A DNA stretch of 64,000 nt, taken from Phoronis australis (taxonomy: Eukaryota; Phoronida; Phoronidae). Of this stretch, positions 46,498-58,075 are shown piece after piece; position 1 is the first letter of the stretch; the number at the start of each line of letters is the position of its first letter. The stretch is from the NCBI GenBank assembly GCA_002633005.1, contig NMRA01000017.1, forward strand, positions 1,550,680-1,614,679, given 5' to 3'. The notes under the pieces were generated by a model that searched no databases, was not told the DNA's origin, and saw only the letters and a list, made by a program, of their open reading frames with translations. The position numbers and the translations under genes were made by a program.

Positions 46498-46828
46498 AAG
46501 GCATTTCTCGCACATACATGTTCATGGACTGGGCGCTTATTTTAGCAAAGTCTGAAAATGCATCGGAGGTGCTTGTAGGGGCATGAGCGGTTATTACGGT
46601 GAATACGGTTCTTAAATTAGCACTACCCAGTAAATACTGAGTCTCCATAAAGTTGTAGAGATACAATGTTGAAGAAATAGGGAACACCACAATGAAATAG
46701 CGGTTGGCAAATAAGTAAAAATTAGTAAAAGCTAGAGCAAAATTTGACTGAGTTTCGACCAAGAGGTAGCGGTCAACATTTCTTGAAACTGCCCTCAGAA
46801 AATGTCATGGCAACTATTTTGAACTTAC

Positions 46829-47003
46829 CTTAGCGTTGCTGTTGGCACGGATATCAACACCATCCAGAAACTTTGAGTTAACAGTGGAAGGGAAGTTACC
46901 GCAAGCACAAGGACTGTCGTCACAATCAACACGATGCGATGGAAATCTGACGTGAAACTTGGGGCCAAACAACTTCCTTATCAAAGCTCTAGACTTGTCA
47001 ACA
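46829..47003 (-). CDS. Exon: LECT2/M23-like domain, N-terminal half
   Basis: Acceptor TTATATTTTAAG at 47004, donor GTAAGTT at 46828. Phases 2 in and 0 out. 'VDCDDSPCACGNF' then 'KFLDGVDIRANSNA' fits the LECT2/M23 start, where 'C...CG' precedes 'HxGVD'. The zinc-binding His is Leu here ('FLDGVD'), while the Asp is kept. The next exon supplies the rest of the fold. Confidence 0.9.
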
Positions 47004-47097
47004 CTTAAAATATAAAATCAATTTTGACATTGAATAATTCCACACACACATTCTGTAACAATTTTGAAAAAACTAATTCTTCATTACAGTTGATGAC

Positions 47098-48426
47098 TAC
47101 CGTATTTGCCCCAATAAGTGCCCTGGTTGTTTAAAACAATTTGTGAGGGTGAAAACTCGCCAACTGATGCGTCACTGCCTCGCAATTGTCGATATCGAAA
47201 CTTGAATGCTTGAATGAAAACAGTTAATTTCGACTCAGTTACTTGAAATCCTCCTTAAGTTTTCCAAATAGCATCCCCACAATTTTAAGTTCCTGTGGTG
47301 TCCAGATTTACAGCAGGATAAGTTCAAATCTGTGCTGGATCGTGCCATTTATGATCATACCCTGCAACACGAGAAAAATCTCTGGACGAACACACATGTT
47401 GTTGTCACGTGACATTTGTTTTGAAGCTAGTCTGCGTCACTGTGTAAGCCAGCACAAGCGTGTCACCTGAGCGTTCATTTGCCAGAGTAAATGCAATGTA
47501 CTGAGGTAGATTTGCATTGTATCTAAAGAAATTAGCACAAACAGCAAAGCGTGTTTTGTTTAGCAATTACTGGTCTGACATCTGCTAAAAATGTTCAACA
47601 ATTGTATCAGTAAGACCGATGTTGAATATCATTGAGATGCCGGGTGACTGGATGCGGACGTGACAGTCTGACATATTTTATTTTTTGGGAGAATTGGGTG
47701 TAAGAGTGCATATTAAGTACTCACTGTCACTTGGTCGTTTCATCAGATATTTGACTTCAAAAACACCTGTCATGATTAATTAAACAATCCCTCTAAAAAT
47801 AACAAAAAGTTTTACGGTATTAGAAACTTTCGGAAATTAGTGGCAATATTTATTTCTTGCTGATGCTATGCTACCCGTTGTGAATAGATAGGTGGTGAAG
47901 ACTAATGTCTGCGATGACAGGTATGTAACATGTGTTTCCCCGGCCAAGTGCTTTTAACACCAAGTTGTTATATTAGTCTTCAATTTGTGGTTTTAACATG
48001 TATAAAGAAATTTGGAATCTATGTTGAGGGTGAAGATATGGAATCTGTACGCGAAAGATTCAATCCCATTTACAACTATACTGTGTCTCTTCTGAAATGC
48101 CAGACCATAGTGGGACATATTCCTCGCAGGATCAGCGAAACTTTTGCATTCTTTTTGAAGCACTGCGGAAGTTTGAAGTGTATAGTCACGGCTAAATACC
48201 AACATAGTGGCGAGCCTGATGGTTTAGAAATTTTGAACACAATGATTTTTTCGGACTGCCGGGTCTTGTTGATGAATTGAAGACATTACTGTGGAATTTT
48301 ACCACTGTAGGTAAGGCATTTTTTGCCTGTACGTCATGTTCGTGGGCTGGGTGCACATTTCAGTGAAGTCTGAAAATGCGTGGGGTGCTTATAAGGGCAT
48401 GGGTGCTTATTAGGGCCAATACGGTA
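47098..48426 (+). mobile_element. HIRAN-family TIR element, copy C (1,329 bp)
   Basis: Left TACCGTATTTGCCCCAATAA and reversed right TACCGTATTGGCCCTAATAA are inverted ends. Inside, 'GFNMYKEIWN' is followed in another frame by 'MESVRERFNPIYNYTVSLLK', 'VGHIPRRISETFAFFLKHCG' and 'SLKCIVTAKYQHSG' (47930-48280), the clearest HIRAN-like core in the window. No target repeat could be recognised. Located in the intron between the exons at 49468 and 46829. Confidence 0.85.
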
Positions 48427-49467
48427 TTAATGCAGAGGCACGAATTAAATAAAATATGACTTTTGGTTTACAAATTTAGCGCATGGCACGTTTTTGTATT
48501 GATGTACAGGTGTTACCTTATAGATAAAAACAAATTAGCAAGCAATAGTACCTTAAGTCTAGAAAGGTCTAAATAGTAACGGAAATGATCCTTGGCTATT
48601 CAAATTTGGTAACATTCAAATGACTTATGCTGCAGGCACTACTAGTGCAGTCCACTTCTCAGTCAGTTATAGGCAGTACTTGTGGCACTGCATATCGTTC
48701 ATTTTGAGAAATAATTTGGGAGTCAAAGAAATGAAAACTCAGAAATGTTAGAATATAAACAATTTGGATATTATGAAAATCTTGGTCATGAAATAAATAT
48801 GGTAATTCCTCTTGCAACTGACAAAAGATGACCTTTGGGTGCTTTTTTCTTCTATGGTCACAGTGGTAAATCTGATATGTGACTGAAATAAAATTTAACG
48901 TTATAGACTTTATCGACAAATATTTTGTATTTAACCAAATATTTATAAAACTATAGATTTTAGCTCAGTAAAATTGCATATTTCTGAAAGTAGAATGCCT
49001 TTAAAATATGATTTTTGACTTTTTCCCATGAATCTGCATTATTTAATTTGGTCATAGGACCATGTTTTTTGGTAACACATCGACAGCAAAAAATTAGAGC
49101 ATGAATGGCATGATCAAATTTCAATGATGTAAATGGGTCAGGTGAAATCTCAAAGCTTCCTAAATCATTTCATTTCATGTAGCTTTTATCATGAAAATCA
49201 TGGAAAGTCCTATGTTTATAGTCCCTCATACAACAGTGGAGAATTTGAAAAACAATAATTGCTAACAGCATTTTGGAGAAAGATGCAGAAAGCATAATTT
49301 CATATGGATTCGATTAGCCATTTCTGAGATATGACATTCCAAAGTTAGCCAAATTTGGACACATTTCTAGGGTCCTATGTAACCTCAACACATCATTGTC
49401 ATACATGTAGTGTTACCATAGTAACAAAAAATCAATGAAGTATCCAATCAATCAGGGTGTAACTTAC
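48427..49467 (-). other. Intron sequence, no recognised feature
   Basis: AT-rich sequence downstream of copy C; no repeats or coding signals were recognised. Confidence 0.5.
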
Positions 49468-49634
49468 ATCGTCTTCAAATCAAAATATGCTTTCTTCACA
49501 GAACGAATGACATCAAATATTGAATTGTAAGCATTGATGAATGGTTCTGCTATCTTCCTCAATTCTTCAACAGGAGAGAGAGTCTCCTGTAGCATCTTTA
49601 GAAACTTTTCGGCTATTTCCCTTTCTTGTTGTTC
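49468..49634 (-). CDS. Exon: helical segment
   Basis: Acceptor TTCTCTTTCCAG at 49635, donor GTAAGTT at 49467. Phases 0 in and 2 out. It encodes 'EQQEREIAEKFLKMLQETL' and 'IFDVIRSVKKAYFDLK', strongly helical and possibly coiled-coil. Confidence 0.92.
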
Positions 49635-49704
49635 CTGGAAAGAGAATATTGTTAAATGCAAAAACAGGTCCATCACTTCTCAATAATAATATAATTATTT
49701 ACCC

Positions 49705-49925
49705 TCGCGCAGTGGAATGAGTATCCTCATTGACTGATCGACCAGTCGCGATACAGCCATGTCGTTATCAGTTTGACGGTGGCAAACCAATGTTTACATA
49801 GTCCAGCTGTCTTATTATCTGCTTTCATTTGATGCTCATGGAATCCAGCAATTATGTTGTAAACAGCACACCTGATGCTAACCGATATTTAAAAATACTA
49901 TTTGCAAACCACGTTCAACAAATGC
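49705..49925 (+). repeat. Dispersed repeat family T, copy 3 (short)
   Basis: Shares 'CCAATGTTTACATAGTCCAG', 'TGCTTTCAT.TGAT' and 'ATGTTGTAAACAGCA' with 26.1 kb and 36.7 kb. It abuts a truncated HIRAN-family copy at about 49929. Confidence 0.6.
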
Positions 49926-49928
49926 TGA

Positions 49929-50314
49929 ATTTGTTCCCGACTAATGCCTTTGATGACAGGTTCATGTATGTAGCGGCGCTTCCAGGCCACGTGCTTTTAA
50001 TACCGGTACTCGCAATATCAGCAGAACTTTTGTGTTCGTTTTGAGGCATGGTGGAAGTTTGAAGTGTATAGTCACGGCTAAATACCGTCATAACTGTGAG
50101 GCTCGTGGTCTACAAATTCTGCGCACAATGATTTTTTCAGGACTGTCGGATATTATTGATAAATTGAGGATGTTACTGTAGAATTTAAGGACTGTAGGTA
50201 AGGCATTTTTCGCACGTACACGTTCATGGACTCTGGGCGCTTATTTTAGCAAAGTCTGAAAACGCGTAGGGGGCGCTTATAGGGGCATGGGCGGTTATTA
50301 CGGCAAATACGGTA
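49929..50314 (+). mobile_element. HIRAN-family TIR element, copy D (5'-truncated)
   Basis: Only the right third remains: HIRAN-like 'RTFVFVLRHGGSLKCIVTAK' (frame shifted, about 50020-50090) and the right end '...TTATTACGGCAAATACGGTA'. Repeat family S starts right at its end. Confidence 0.75.
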
Positions 50315-50728
50315 GTTGCAATCCAAGTAGAGGCTGCGTGGTCACTGGTCGTCTGCGCTCTACAGGGCAAAGTAACAAGACCGCAGGACGGCACGAGGCT
50401 ATTACTCAGCAATTCTGTAAATTTAATAGTGAATAACTAACCTGAGTGCAAGAGTACCTTTGTTAGGATCATCAGCTGTTATGACATTTTTCCAGTCATG
50501 TGGCAACGTGACGATAAAGCTCTTTGAAAAGTGCTACGCGAGGTAAGATTAACTGCCCACTCCCATTTGTCTGTCGTAATAAGCGCTCATGTTCGGTTAA
50601 GTGCTCACTAGTGACTTCTTAAAACTTCCCGTTTAAGCTCCCATATCTGGTTAACCGCACCCCCCCATTTTTTGGGTTCGCCAATTTAACCACCCAGGGC
50701 ATTTACCCGAACATTTACGGTAAAAACA
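50315..50728 (+). repeat. Repeat family S, copy 1
   Basis: Matches about 63195-63560 ('GTTGCAATCCAAGT', 'TGGTCGTCTGCGC', 'TGACGATAAAGCTCTTTGAA', 'GAGGTAAGATTAAC'). The right part is rich in 'GGTTAA.CGCCCAC' motifs and ends near 'TTTACGGTAAA'. Confidence 0.7.
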
Positions 50729-52245
50729 CTAACTAATTAAATTTAATAAAGAACCTGCAGTGGGTTTAGTATATACAGCTATGGGCACAAAACAAAACTA
50801 CCACTAGGAGGTGCCACAGTAGTCAAAGTTGTCATCGTCAACTGTCCTCTTCACACTGAGAACATACATGCCAATTTTCAAAACCATCCTTAGAATGATT
50901 TGGTTGATAGAGGGTAGATACCAAAAAACAGACTTGAAAACGGCAAAAATGGTCACTAGGTGGCGCAAAATACCTTGATTCCATCCGAAAACAGGAGGAT
51001 AGCGTCATCTCACCAATACATGTCCGTATTCAAATTTTCACAATCATCCTTTGAGCGATTTGGTTGATAGAAGTGTGGATACAAAAAAACAGACTCAAAA
51101 ACAGTAAAAATGACCACTAGGTGGCACAAACTACGTCAAATGCATCTGAAAACGGGAGGATAGCGTCATCTCACTAATAAGTGCCTACATACCAAATTTC
51201 ATAAAAATTCGTTTAGGACTTTTGAAGATACAAAGATAAGCGTAAAAAAACTAAAATTGCTACTAGGGGGCACACCGGTAGTTGGATCCGTCCCATTGAT
51301 GAATGGAACATATGTCTTAAATTTCATGAACATATGTCAAAGGGTTTTGGAGATAGAGCAGCGGACGCCAGACGGACGCCGTCCAGACGGACGGAGATGT
51401 TGACATAATGCGTCCACATATAAATACGTGGGCGCATAAAAATTGCCAATAGGTGGCACACAAGAAGTCAGATCTGTACGAAAGTCGTCGTTGTCCATTG
51501 TCATCATCATATAAATGCCCTTACTGAGCTTCGTAAAGATTCTGGAAACAGTTTAGGAGATAAAGCCATAGGCACAAAAAAAAAAAAAAACTGCCACTAG
51601 GAGGCGCCACAGTAGTTGAAGTCGTCGGAAAATCATCGCCAACCGTCCTCTTCATAGTAATATAATACATGCCAATTTTCACAACCATTCTTAGAGTGGT
51701 TTGGTTGATAGAGGGGTGGACACTAAAAACAGACTCGAAAACAGTAAAAATGGCCACTAGGTGGCGCAAACTACGTCGAATCCCTTCCGAAACGGAAGAA
51801 TACCGTCGTCTCACTAATAGATGCCTATATACTAAATTTTGTGATATGTTAAGGACTTTAATGAACTTACAGAGGTAAACGTAAAAAAACTAAAATTGCC
51901 ACTAGGGGACATACCAATAGTCGGATCCATCCGAAAGTTTGCTCATGCCGTCCCATCAATGAAAGGAACACGTGCAAAATTTTTAGAACATATGTCAATC
52001 GGTTTTGGAGATAGAGCAGCGGATGCCGGATGGATGCTGGATGGACGCCGCCTGGACGGACAGAGATGACGTCATAATGCGTCCACATACAAATATGTGG
52101 GCGCATAAAAATGGAGACCTGAGTGACCTGCGCACCTCTGGTACAACCACCTGCAGATAATTCTTCAGAGTGGTTTAGTTGATATAGGAGCAAACGCCAA
52201 AAAAACACTCAAAAACAGTAAAAATGGCCACTTACCCCAGATCCA
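50729..52245 (+). repeat. HOR-family element, copies at 51-52 kb
   Basis: About three higher-order units of the ~150-bp sub-repeats, with two complete tails ('CCACATATAAATACGTGGGC' at about 51415 and 'CCACATACAAATATGTGGGC' at about 52082). The head is missing. Near 52125-52155 a diverged fragment like the LINE/SINE 3' tail ('GACCTGCGCACCTCTGGTAC') may be present. Confidence 0.75.
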
Positions 52246-52359
52246 CTTGTAAGCTAAAAGGCGATGTTATCGATATGTGAGTGCATAAAAAAGACCTTTA
52301 CATTGGTTTGATTACGCTATCAGCGCAGGAAGGCTTAATCATTGGAAACATGTGTTTAC

Positions 52360-52526
52360 CTGTGTTAAGATACCATCTCCTGGCCCAACTCGTGGATCAC
52401 GCTTCACTTGTGACAACATGCTTCCTGAACGCTTAAGGAAGGCCTTGACTTGATTGAAGGCAACCTTGATGTCTTCAATGAGGTATTCCAACTCGTTCCC
52501 AGGGTTCATCCAGTAGGGTAGCTCAC
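52360..52526 (-). CDS. Exon: helical segment
   Basis: Acceptor CATGGGTTTAAG at 52527, donor GTAAAC at 52359. Phases 1 in and 0 out. It encodes 'ELPYWMNPGNELEYLIEDIK' and 'AFNQVKAFLKRSGSMLSQVK'. Confidence 0.9.
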
Positions 52527-52611
52527 CTTAAACCCATGCAGCAAAAAACATTGTACATGAACTCCCATAAGACGATAATTATGTAATACGGTAGTTGGTA
52601 TTTTTATGATT

Positions 52612-53360
52612 AACATATGTCCTGAATAATATTAAAAATGATACCTGCATCACAAGCTCGTTACCAGAGATGAAAAGGAGATCGTGGTAAGCAATATAAG
52701 GTCATTTATTATGACTAATACAATTATAAGTAATAGATAATGAATAAAAATAAGTAGGACAACCTCTGGTAAGATGGGCAATAAAAAAGAGCCAGCCACG
52801 TGGAGGTACAAAAAGTGCTGAAAGGGGGGATGGTAGGGGGTGGGAAAAATGCAGAAGTTTTAGGGAGTAAGTCAGTTGTGGCTGGCACAATGAAATTGAA
52901 GGGAAACACCAGTCTGAGATTACACTAAGGACATGGGTACAAATCATCAGCCTATGAAAGCCAAAACCTGACCCTTGTTATCCCAGCAGGTGATAACAAT
53001 AGACCAATATAACAATAGACCAATAAGAAGGCTGGGAAAATGACATGCAGTCCTACACAAAGGAATTGGAGCACTAGACCAAAATGAGGGACAAAAGGAG
53101 TAAGATGGGTCCATATGAACACATTAACACATTTAACAAGTGAAATACCATTTATGATCAACATATGTCCCAAATAATATTAAATGATATGGGCATCACA
53201 AGTTCGTTACCAGAGATGAAAAGGAGACAGAGGTAGGCAATGTAAGGTCATTTGTTATGACTAATACAATGGGAAGTAATAGATAGTGAATCAAAATAAG
53301 TCAAATAAAAAAATTATAATCTCTGCTAAGATGTACAATAAAGAAGAGCCACAAGAGATG
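52612..53360. repeat. Direct repeat, about 180 bp, offset about 547 bp
   Basis: 'ATCACAAG.TCGTTACCAGAG' then 'ATGAAAAGGAGA' and 'TATGACTAATACAAT' occur at about 52650-52735 and 53195-53275. Related 'GATG..CAATAAA.AAGAGCC' follows both. A local tandem duplication in an intron. Confidence 0.75.
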
Positions 53361-54337
53361 TTGTAAGATAGCACATCTATCAACGTGACAAAGTCAACGT
53401 GCCTTCCAGTCACTACCCAAGCAGGTTATCTAATTGCTATTCTTCTAGAGACATTAAAGTCATAATTTGGTTTCTTTATCTAACAAAACAAAACTAAATA
53501 AATGAAAATATAACAAGGTTGATGATTTCAGTCGCCATTTTACATATACAAAGGTTGAACTGAAAACTATTGTTTATGACACAACGAATGCATGGGTGAA
53601 TTATGTTGCAGAGACCAAGTCAATATATTTTGTAGTTATCATGAATAACATTGTTTGGCAAAGAAGAGGAGTGGTTATAGAACCTACATGCCAATGAAAG
53701 CCATAAAATGACTGAATTACGCAATCTGTATTCACCGTTTCAGAAATGTGATTTTCATTTGAAATGTTAATAGGCCAGTTTAGGGCCTCTTTCAATGGGT
53801 TACACAGATTCAAATAGATGAGAAGGGGTTGACATCTTTCAGAGTTTGCCAAGAGCATGGTCACCGCAGTGTTTAAAACTAGAGTCGGTGGTCAGCTATC
53901 TTCAGGAAAATACGGTGTTCTGTGTTACAGTCCGTCAGCTACTGCAATAAAACTAGTGGTATTTCCCCGCAACATCAGCACAAGTCAGTGTCATGTCGAG
54001 AACACATCCACTAAAACAAGAAACTGTAGGAACACCGCATTTATCCACCTTCACTCTTATCAGGCTTCTGTTGTGAGTCAGCATGCGTGAATAATTGGCT
54101 GATAAGCCACCTCTGGAACTACTTTTGGCTGAATGGATGACCAGGCCATAAAATGATAATATTAGCCAAGACCAGTTACTAATGCAACAAAGAATAATGT
54201 CGTAGTATCACCTAGCCTTGGTGGAAAGCTGTATACTGTATTGGCTCTAATAAACGCTTAGAAAAAATCATTTCACGGGGAGGGGATTCTTATTGTAGCC
54301 TACGGCAGTTGAAAGCCGGTTTCCCAAACGGGTAAAA

Positions 54338-54770
54338 TCGGAAGCTAGGATTCATAAAATTTACGCTTTGTGACGAATTTTTAGCCTATGACAGTCTTTC
54401 TACAAAATTGTGGTGCATTGCTATGAACTTCCGTTGTTAAATTACGATAATTTTTCAAAAAATTGTGCTCATCACAGGGCGAAAACTTGCCGACTGATGC
54501 GTCGCCGCTGAATCGCCATCGTCAATAGGAAAACTTGTACTCTTGAATAAAAATATAGTTTCGACTCAACAAATTACCTGAAATCTTCCTGATGTTTTAC
54601 AATTTTTAAAGTTCATGTGGAGTCCAGATTAATTGCGATTAAGTCCAAATGTGCGCTACATCGTACTCCACAACAAGAGAAAAATCTCTGGATGAACACA
54701 CATGTTGTTGTCACGTGACGTTTGTTTTGAAGGTCGTCTGTGTATGAGAGTGAGTGAGCGTGCGTGTGCG
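54338..54770 (+). mobile_element. HIRAN-family element, copy E (fragment, no HIRAN region)
   Basis: Matches copy A from 'AACGGGTAAAATCGGAAGCT' to 'ACACATGTTGTTGTCACGTG' and a little beyond, then diverges. Both inverted ends are absent. Confidence 0.7.
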
Positions 54771-55772
54771 GGTCATCGACGATAGACTTTTTTGTTACAA
54801 AAGGCGGAGGATTATGCAAGAAAATGGCGTTTACTAGATTGTTTTTCACTTAAACGGCTGTAACGTGCAAGGTGAGTGCTGGTTAACTCACAGATTTTGT
54901 GTGCACAGGCCGACTGTCGTTAGCTCTGCCGTGGAGTATTAATAGTCCAAGGCTCGATCTACATGTTGGGGACGAAATGAACTACCCGGGCTGTGTGAAA
55001 TTTCTGGGTCTAACGGAGACACTGACGCAGTGGTCAGTCAGATCGCTGTATCAAGACTATAGTCAAAATCCAAATTCGTTTTATCGTGTCCCTGTCAATA
55101 ATAACGGCATGTTAAAGCCTTCTTAATTTTCGTACTTCAGGAACATAACAATCACGTGTTTTGTACACATACGCGCACGCCGCAGATCACATCTCGGAAA
55201 TTGCCGATTTGACGGATGACAATGAATGAACACAATGAAATTAACAACGTCGTTTTACAGCTTGTAAGATTCATAATAAAAGTATTTTGAATATTGCAAT
55301 GCATGTGTTCCAAAATCTAAATAACTTGGGTCCTATATTTTTGTATTAGTGCGCGCCGAATGAAAGTAATCGTGAGTGTTGCTGTGTTGCAAAATCTCTT
55401 ATCCTGGGCCGATTTGAAAAATTCAAAGTTGTACTCATATTTGTTTTCGCTCCTCTTTTCAAATATTACAGTAAAAACTACGTAAAACTCTCACCATAAA
55501 AAGTACAGTCTGCTAGCTAGATTGTAATCAGCTGATCATATCCGCATGAGCGAAGCCAATTATCCTCGCTCGTGACTCGATGACTAGAGCAGCCTGGCGG
55601 CATCCCTTTGATCGTGAGCCGAGTGCGACTCAGCCAAGGTGGATAAATACGGTCTAGTTCAATTTTCCATACCCCGCCGTTTACCTTAACCACTGGGGTT
55701 AGAACCAATTTTATTTAGTGGGAATGTTCATAGCATGGTGATAGAAACCAACAATTCAAACCAATAGCTCAC

Positions 55773-55937
55773 CAGAGAGAAAGAAGCAGCTTTCTTCAAT
55801 TTTCTGCTTGGCACCAATCAGCATTGAGACAGACATCTTTATGCTGGAATTGTCAAAATTTGCATTAAAAGCTTTGTGGTTAGATAATTTCCTCAACTTA
55901 TGAAACATGTACTGACCACTGGAGTCTATAACACAGT
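55773..55937 (-). CDS. Exon of the giant gene, 165 nt
   Basis: Acceptor GTTTTTGTACAG at 55938, donor GTGAGC at 55772. Phases 1 in and 1 out. It encodes 'CVIDSSGQYMFHKLRKLSN', 'FDNSSIKMSVSMLIGAKQKI' and 'EESCFFLS'. Confidence 0.88.
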
Positions 55938-56032
55938 CTGTACAAAAACTACTACTTGTAAGCGAATGATGAATACTTGGAGATAACTAGCATTTATTAC
56001 TTTTTCAAGAGGACACTGTAATAAGTACTCAC

Positions 56033-56067
56033 TCATGAAATACTTCAATGCATCAGGCAGGTTGAAA
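56033..56067 (-). CDS. Micro-exon, 35 nt
   Basis: Donor GTGAGTACT at 56032 is strong. The acceptor is placed at GTTGGAAGCTTAG (56068) because only that choice joins the phase-2 end of the exon at 56208 in frame; the longer version starting at 56152 has a better acceptor (TTTTTCTGTTAAGTAG) but hits a stop. It encodes 'FNLPDALKYFM'. Confidence 0.65.
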
Positions 56068-56207
56068 CTAAGCTTCCAACAGTGTTGTACGACTGAATGA
56101 TGTTGCTTCCACACTTGGAGCAGTACAATAATGTCTAATCCAGACATCAATTCTACTTAACAGAAAAACAAGCAATTTATTGTCAGTTTTCAAATGACCC
56201 AACATAC

Positions 56208-56350
56208 TTCATGATTGCTCGAAGAACCGATGAGATCGCCGCCATAGGGTTCTTGAACATCTGTTTAACAGCACCAACAACTGAATTGATGGCATCAATC
56301 ACACGCCTGATGACAAAGGGTAGCGTCACTGTAATGGTATCCACTACACT
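56208..56350 (-). CDS. Exon: helical segment
   Basis: Acceptor TCCTCCATTGTAG at 56351, donor GTATGTT at 56207. Phases 0 in and 2 out. It encodes 'SVVDTITVTLPFVIRRVIDA' and 'GAVKQMFKNPMAAISS'. Confidence 0.9.
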
Positions 56351-57627
56351 CTACAATGGAGGATTCATCAAATATAGATTCTGGGAGACAAGTATCAGTG
56401 CTCACAATGAATTAAAACTATAATCAAGCAGTATCCAAAACCACCATGTGGAGAATTTCTGGCTTACACTGGTCACAGCTCAAATTCCCTTAGCCCCAGA
56501 TAACATTTAGGATGCCTATTCAGCTTGTCCTTTGTCTTGATGTAGGTCTGAGCTAATGAAGTGGAAAGGTAATAGCTCTAGCACTACTGTCTCAACAATG
56601 ATGGTTGTTATTACACCCAAACTGGTTTTATCTGACATTTGCACACAGTTATAACCTGCAACTGTGAAGAATAGCTTCAGCTTTGGCCATTTTAAATATT
56701 ACACAATGACTACAAAGTTAGTTTGTGTTTATCTTCACAGAAAGACACTTCCCAAAGGAACGATGAATTTAAAAATGTTTCGTATCGGTTTTCGTTATTT
56801 CATTTTTAATATTCCTGTCTACTTGTTTTTTCTTACCGGGAATGGGTTGATATTTTTATATTTTATTTTTAAACTTGAAGCATCAGAACAGTGGTTTATT
56901 TTGATCGCCAGCAAAACTTACTTAGTTTTAATTGTGAACCCGGCCTCAACTTTCCAGATAACACCTACACTAAAAATTTTATAACAAACGTATCATTAGT
57001 TCACGTTTAATCTTTATTTATTTAGAACTCAAATTATAACAATTTACGAAAGTGCATATATGGTGATGGCCAAACTGAACATTAGGCATCTCTGGATCAT
57101 TTCGGTTGCACAGACTACTAGCTTTTTGTCAGTCATGAAAATGAAGCGTGGAGACAAGCTAAGGACAACTCTTCCCTAGTCAAACATCTGGTTAAACAAG
57201 ATTTAAAGAATATTAAAAGAATAACCCATGCAAAATCCCCCCAATATATGTACGCATGGTTGTTTATCTTCAATCTTATCCAATGTTTGTAGTTTTTAGC
57301 TTACTAGTTCATCTTCTTAAAAATTGAAAACCATACGTGGTCGTTTCTTCCAGCTGGTGTTTGTTTTAACGAAAATTATTGGTTAATGCATTTTGAAAAT
57401 TGGCCATTTTGTACAGGCAGAAATGTTTCCAACAGTTTATGGTCAGGTAATTACACTTAATTGGGTCTTGCTCAATGCGGTCATCAAAACTGTATCCGAC
57501 TCCGGCGCCATGCTCTCTTTGATCCTGGTAAAAGCCACTCAGAAGAACGAGTGGTGAAATTCACACATGTTTAGAAATGCATGTCTTCCTTGTAAGGGTA
57601 TTATTCACGGTAAGACTGCCAATACAC
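56351..57627 (-). other. Intron sequence, no recognised feature
   Basis: AT-rich, with an open frame at 56664-56984 (plus strand) of low-complexity hydrophobic sequence that I do not regard as a gene. Confidence 0.45.
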
Positions 57628-58075
57628 CAGTGCCCGGTTGCATGAAACAGTCCAAAATAGCTAGGGACTCCGGCACACTAATTTCCCTAAATCTACTGTG
57701 CATTTTCGGACTTGTGAAAATATCGATTGCCCTTTCTTGTTTGTTTTAGTTTCATTACTAAGTCAACTTTTGACTTTGATACAAATCGAAAGTAAACTTT
57801 ACGTTGGATAGTCAATATCAGCAAAAATAATTAGGGATTTTTTCATGCACCACCCTCAATTTAAGGACTGAGTCTCTATTTATTTTCAATGAATTCTGGG
57901 CTCAGTTTTTAGTTATATTATAAGAAAATGCCATCAATCAAAGAGGAGTTCATAATCAAGATGAAATGATAGAAAAATATTGCATCTGTGAGTACATTAA
58001 AACACAAATACGCAAAAAGAGTTAGGAACCTTAGTTGCGTTCCTATTTGGGACTGTTTCATGCAAGTGGCCACTG
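57628..58075. mobile_element. MITE-like element, hAT-like ends (448 bp)
   Basis: Left CAGTGCCCGGTTGCATGAAA and reversed right CAGTGGCCACTTGCATGAAA continue as 'CAGTCC.AAATAG' on both sides, about 33 bp in all. Ends starting CAGTG recall hAT elements, but I found no matching 8-bp target repeat. Confidence 0.72.

Larger units (their letters stand above)
44746..46609 (+). mobile_element. HIRAN-family TIR element, copy B (left end lost, LINE inserted)
   Basis: It matches copy A from 'TTTACGCTCTGTGACGTAT' (44759) onward. The right end is '...CGGTTATTACGGTGAATACGG' near 46609. It holds the best-kept HIRAN-like frame (45714-46025) and a LINE fragment inserted at 46037-46497. Confidence 0.8.

Noticed and set aside
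54899-55126. 75-codon plus-strand frame (LHVGDEMNYPGCVKF)
   Set aside because: Somewhat protein-like, but no start context, homologue or repeat copy could be recognised, so there is not enough to call a gene.
56068-56152. Longer version of the exon at 56033
   Set aside because: Joined to the upstream exon it runs into a stop codon; kept only as a possible splice variant.
56664-56984. 106-codon plus-strand frame
   Set aside because: Low-complexity Phe/Ile/Leu-rich translation of AT-rich intron DNA, with no family resemblance.
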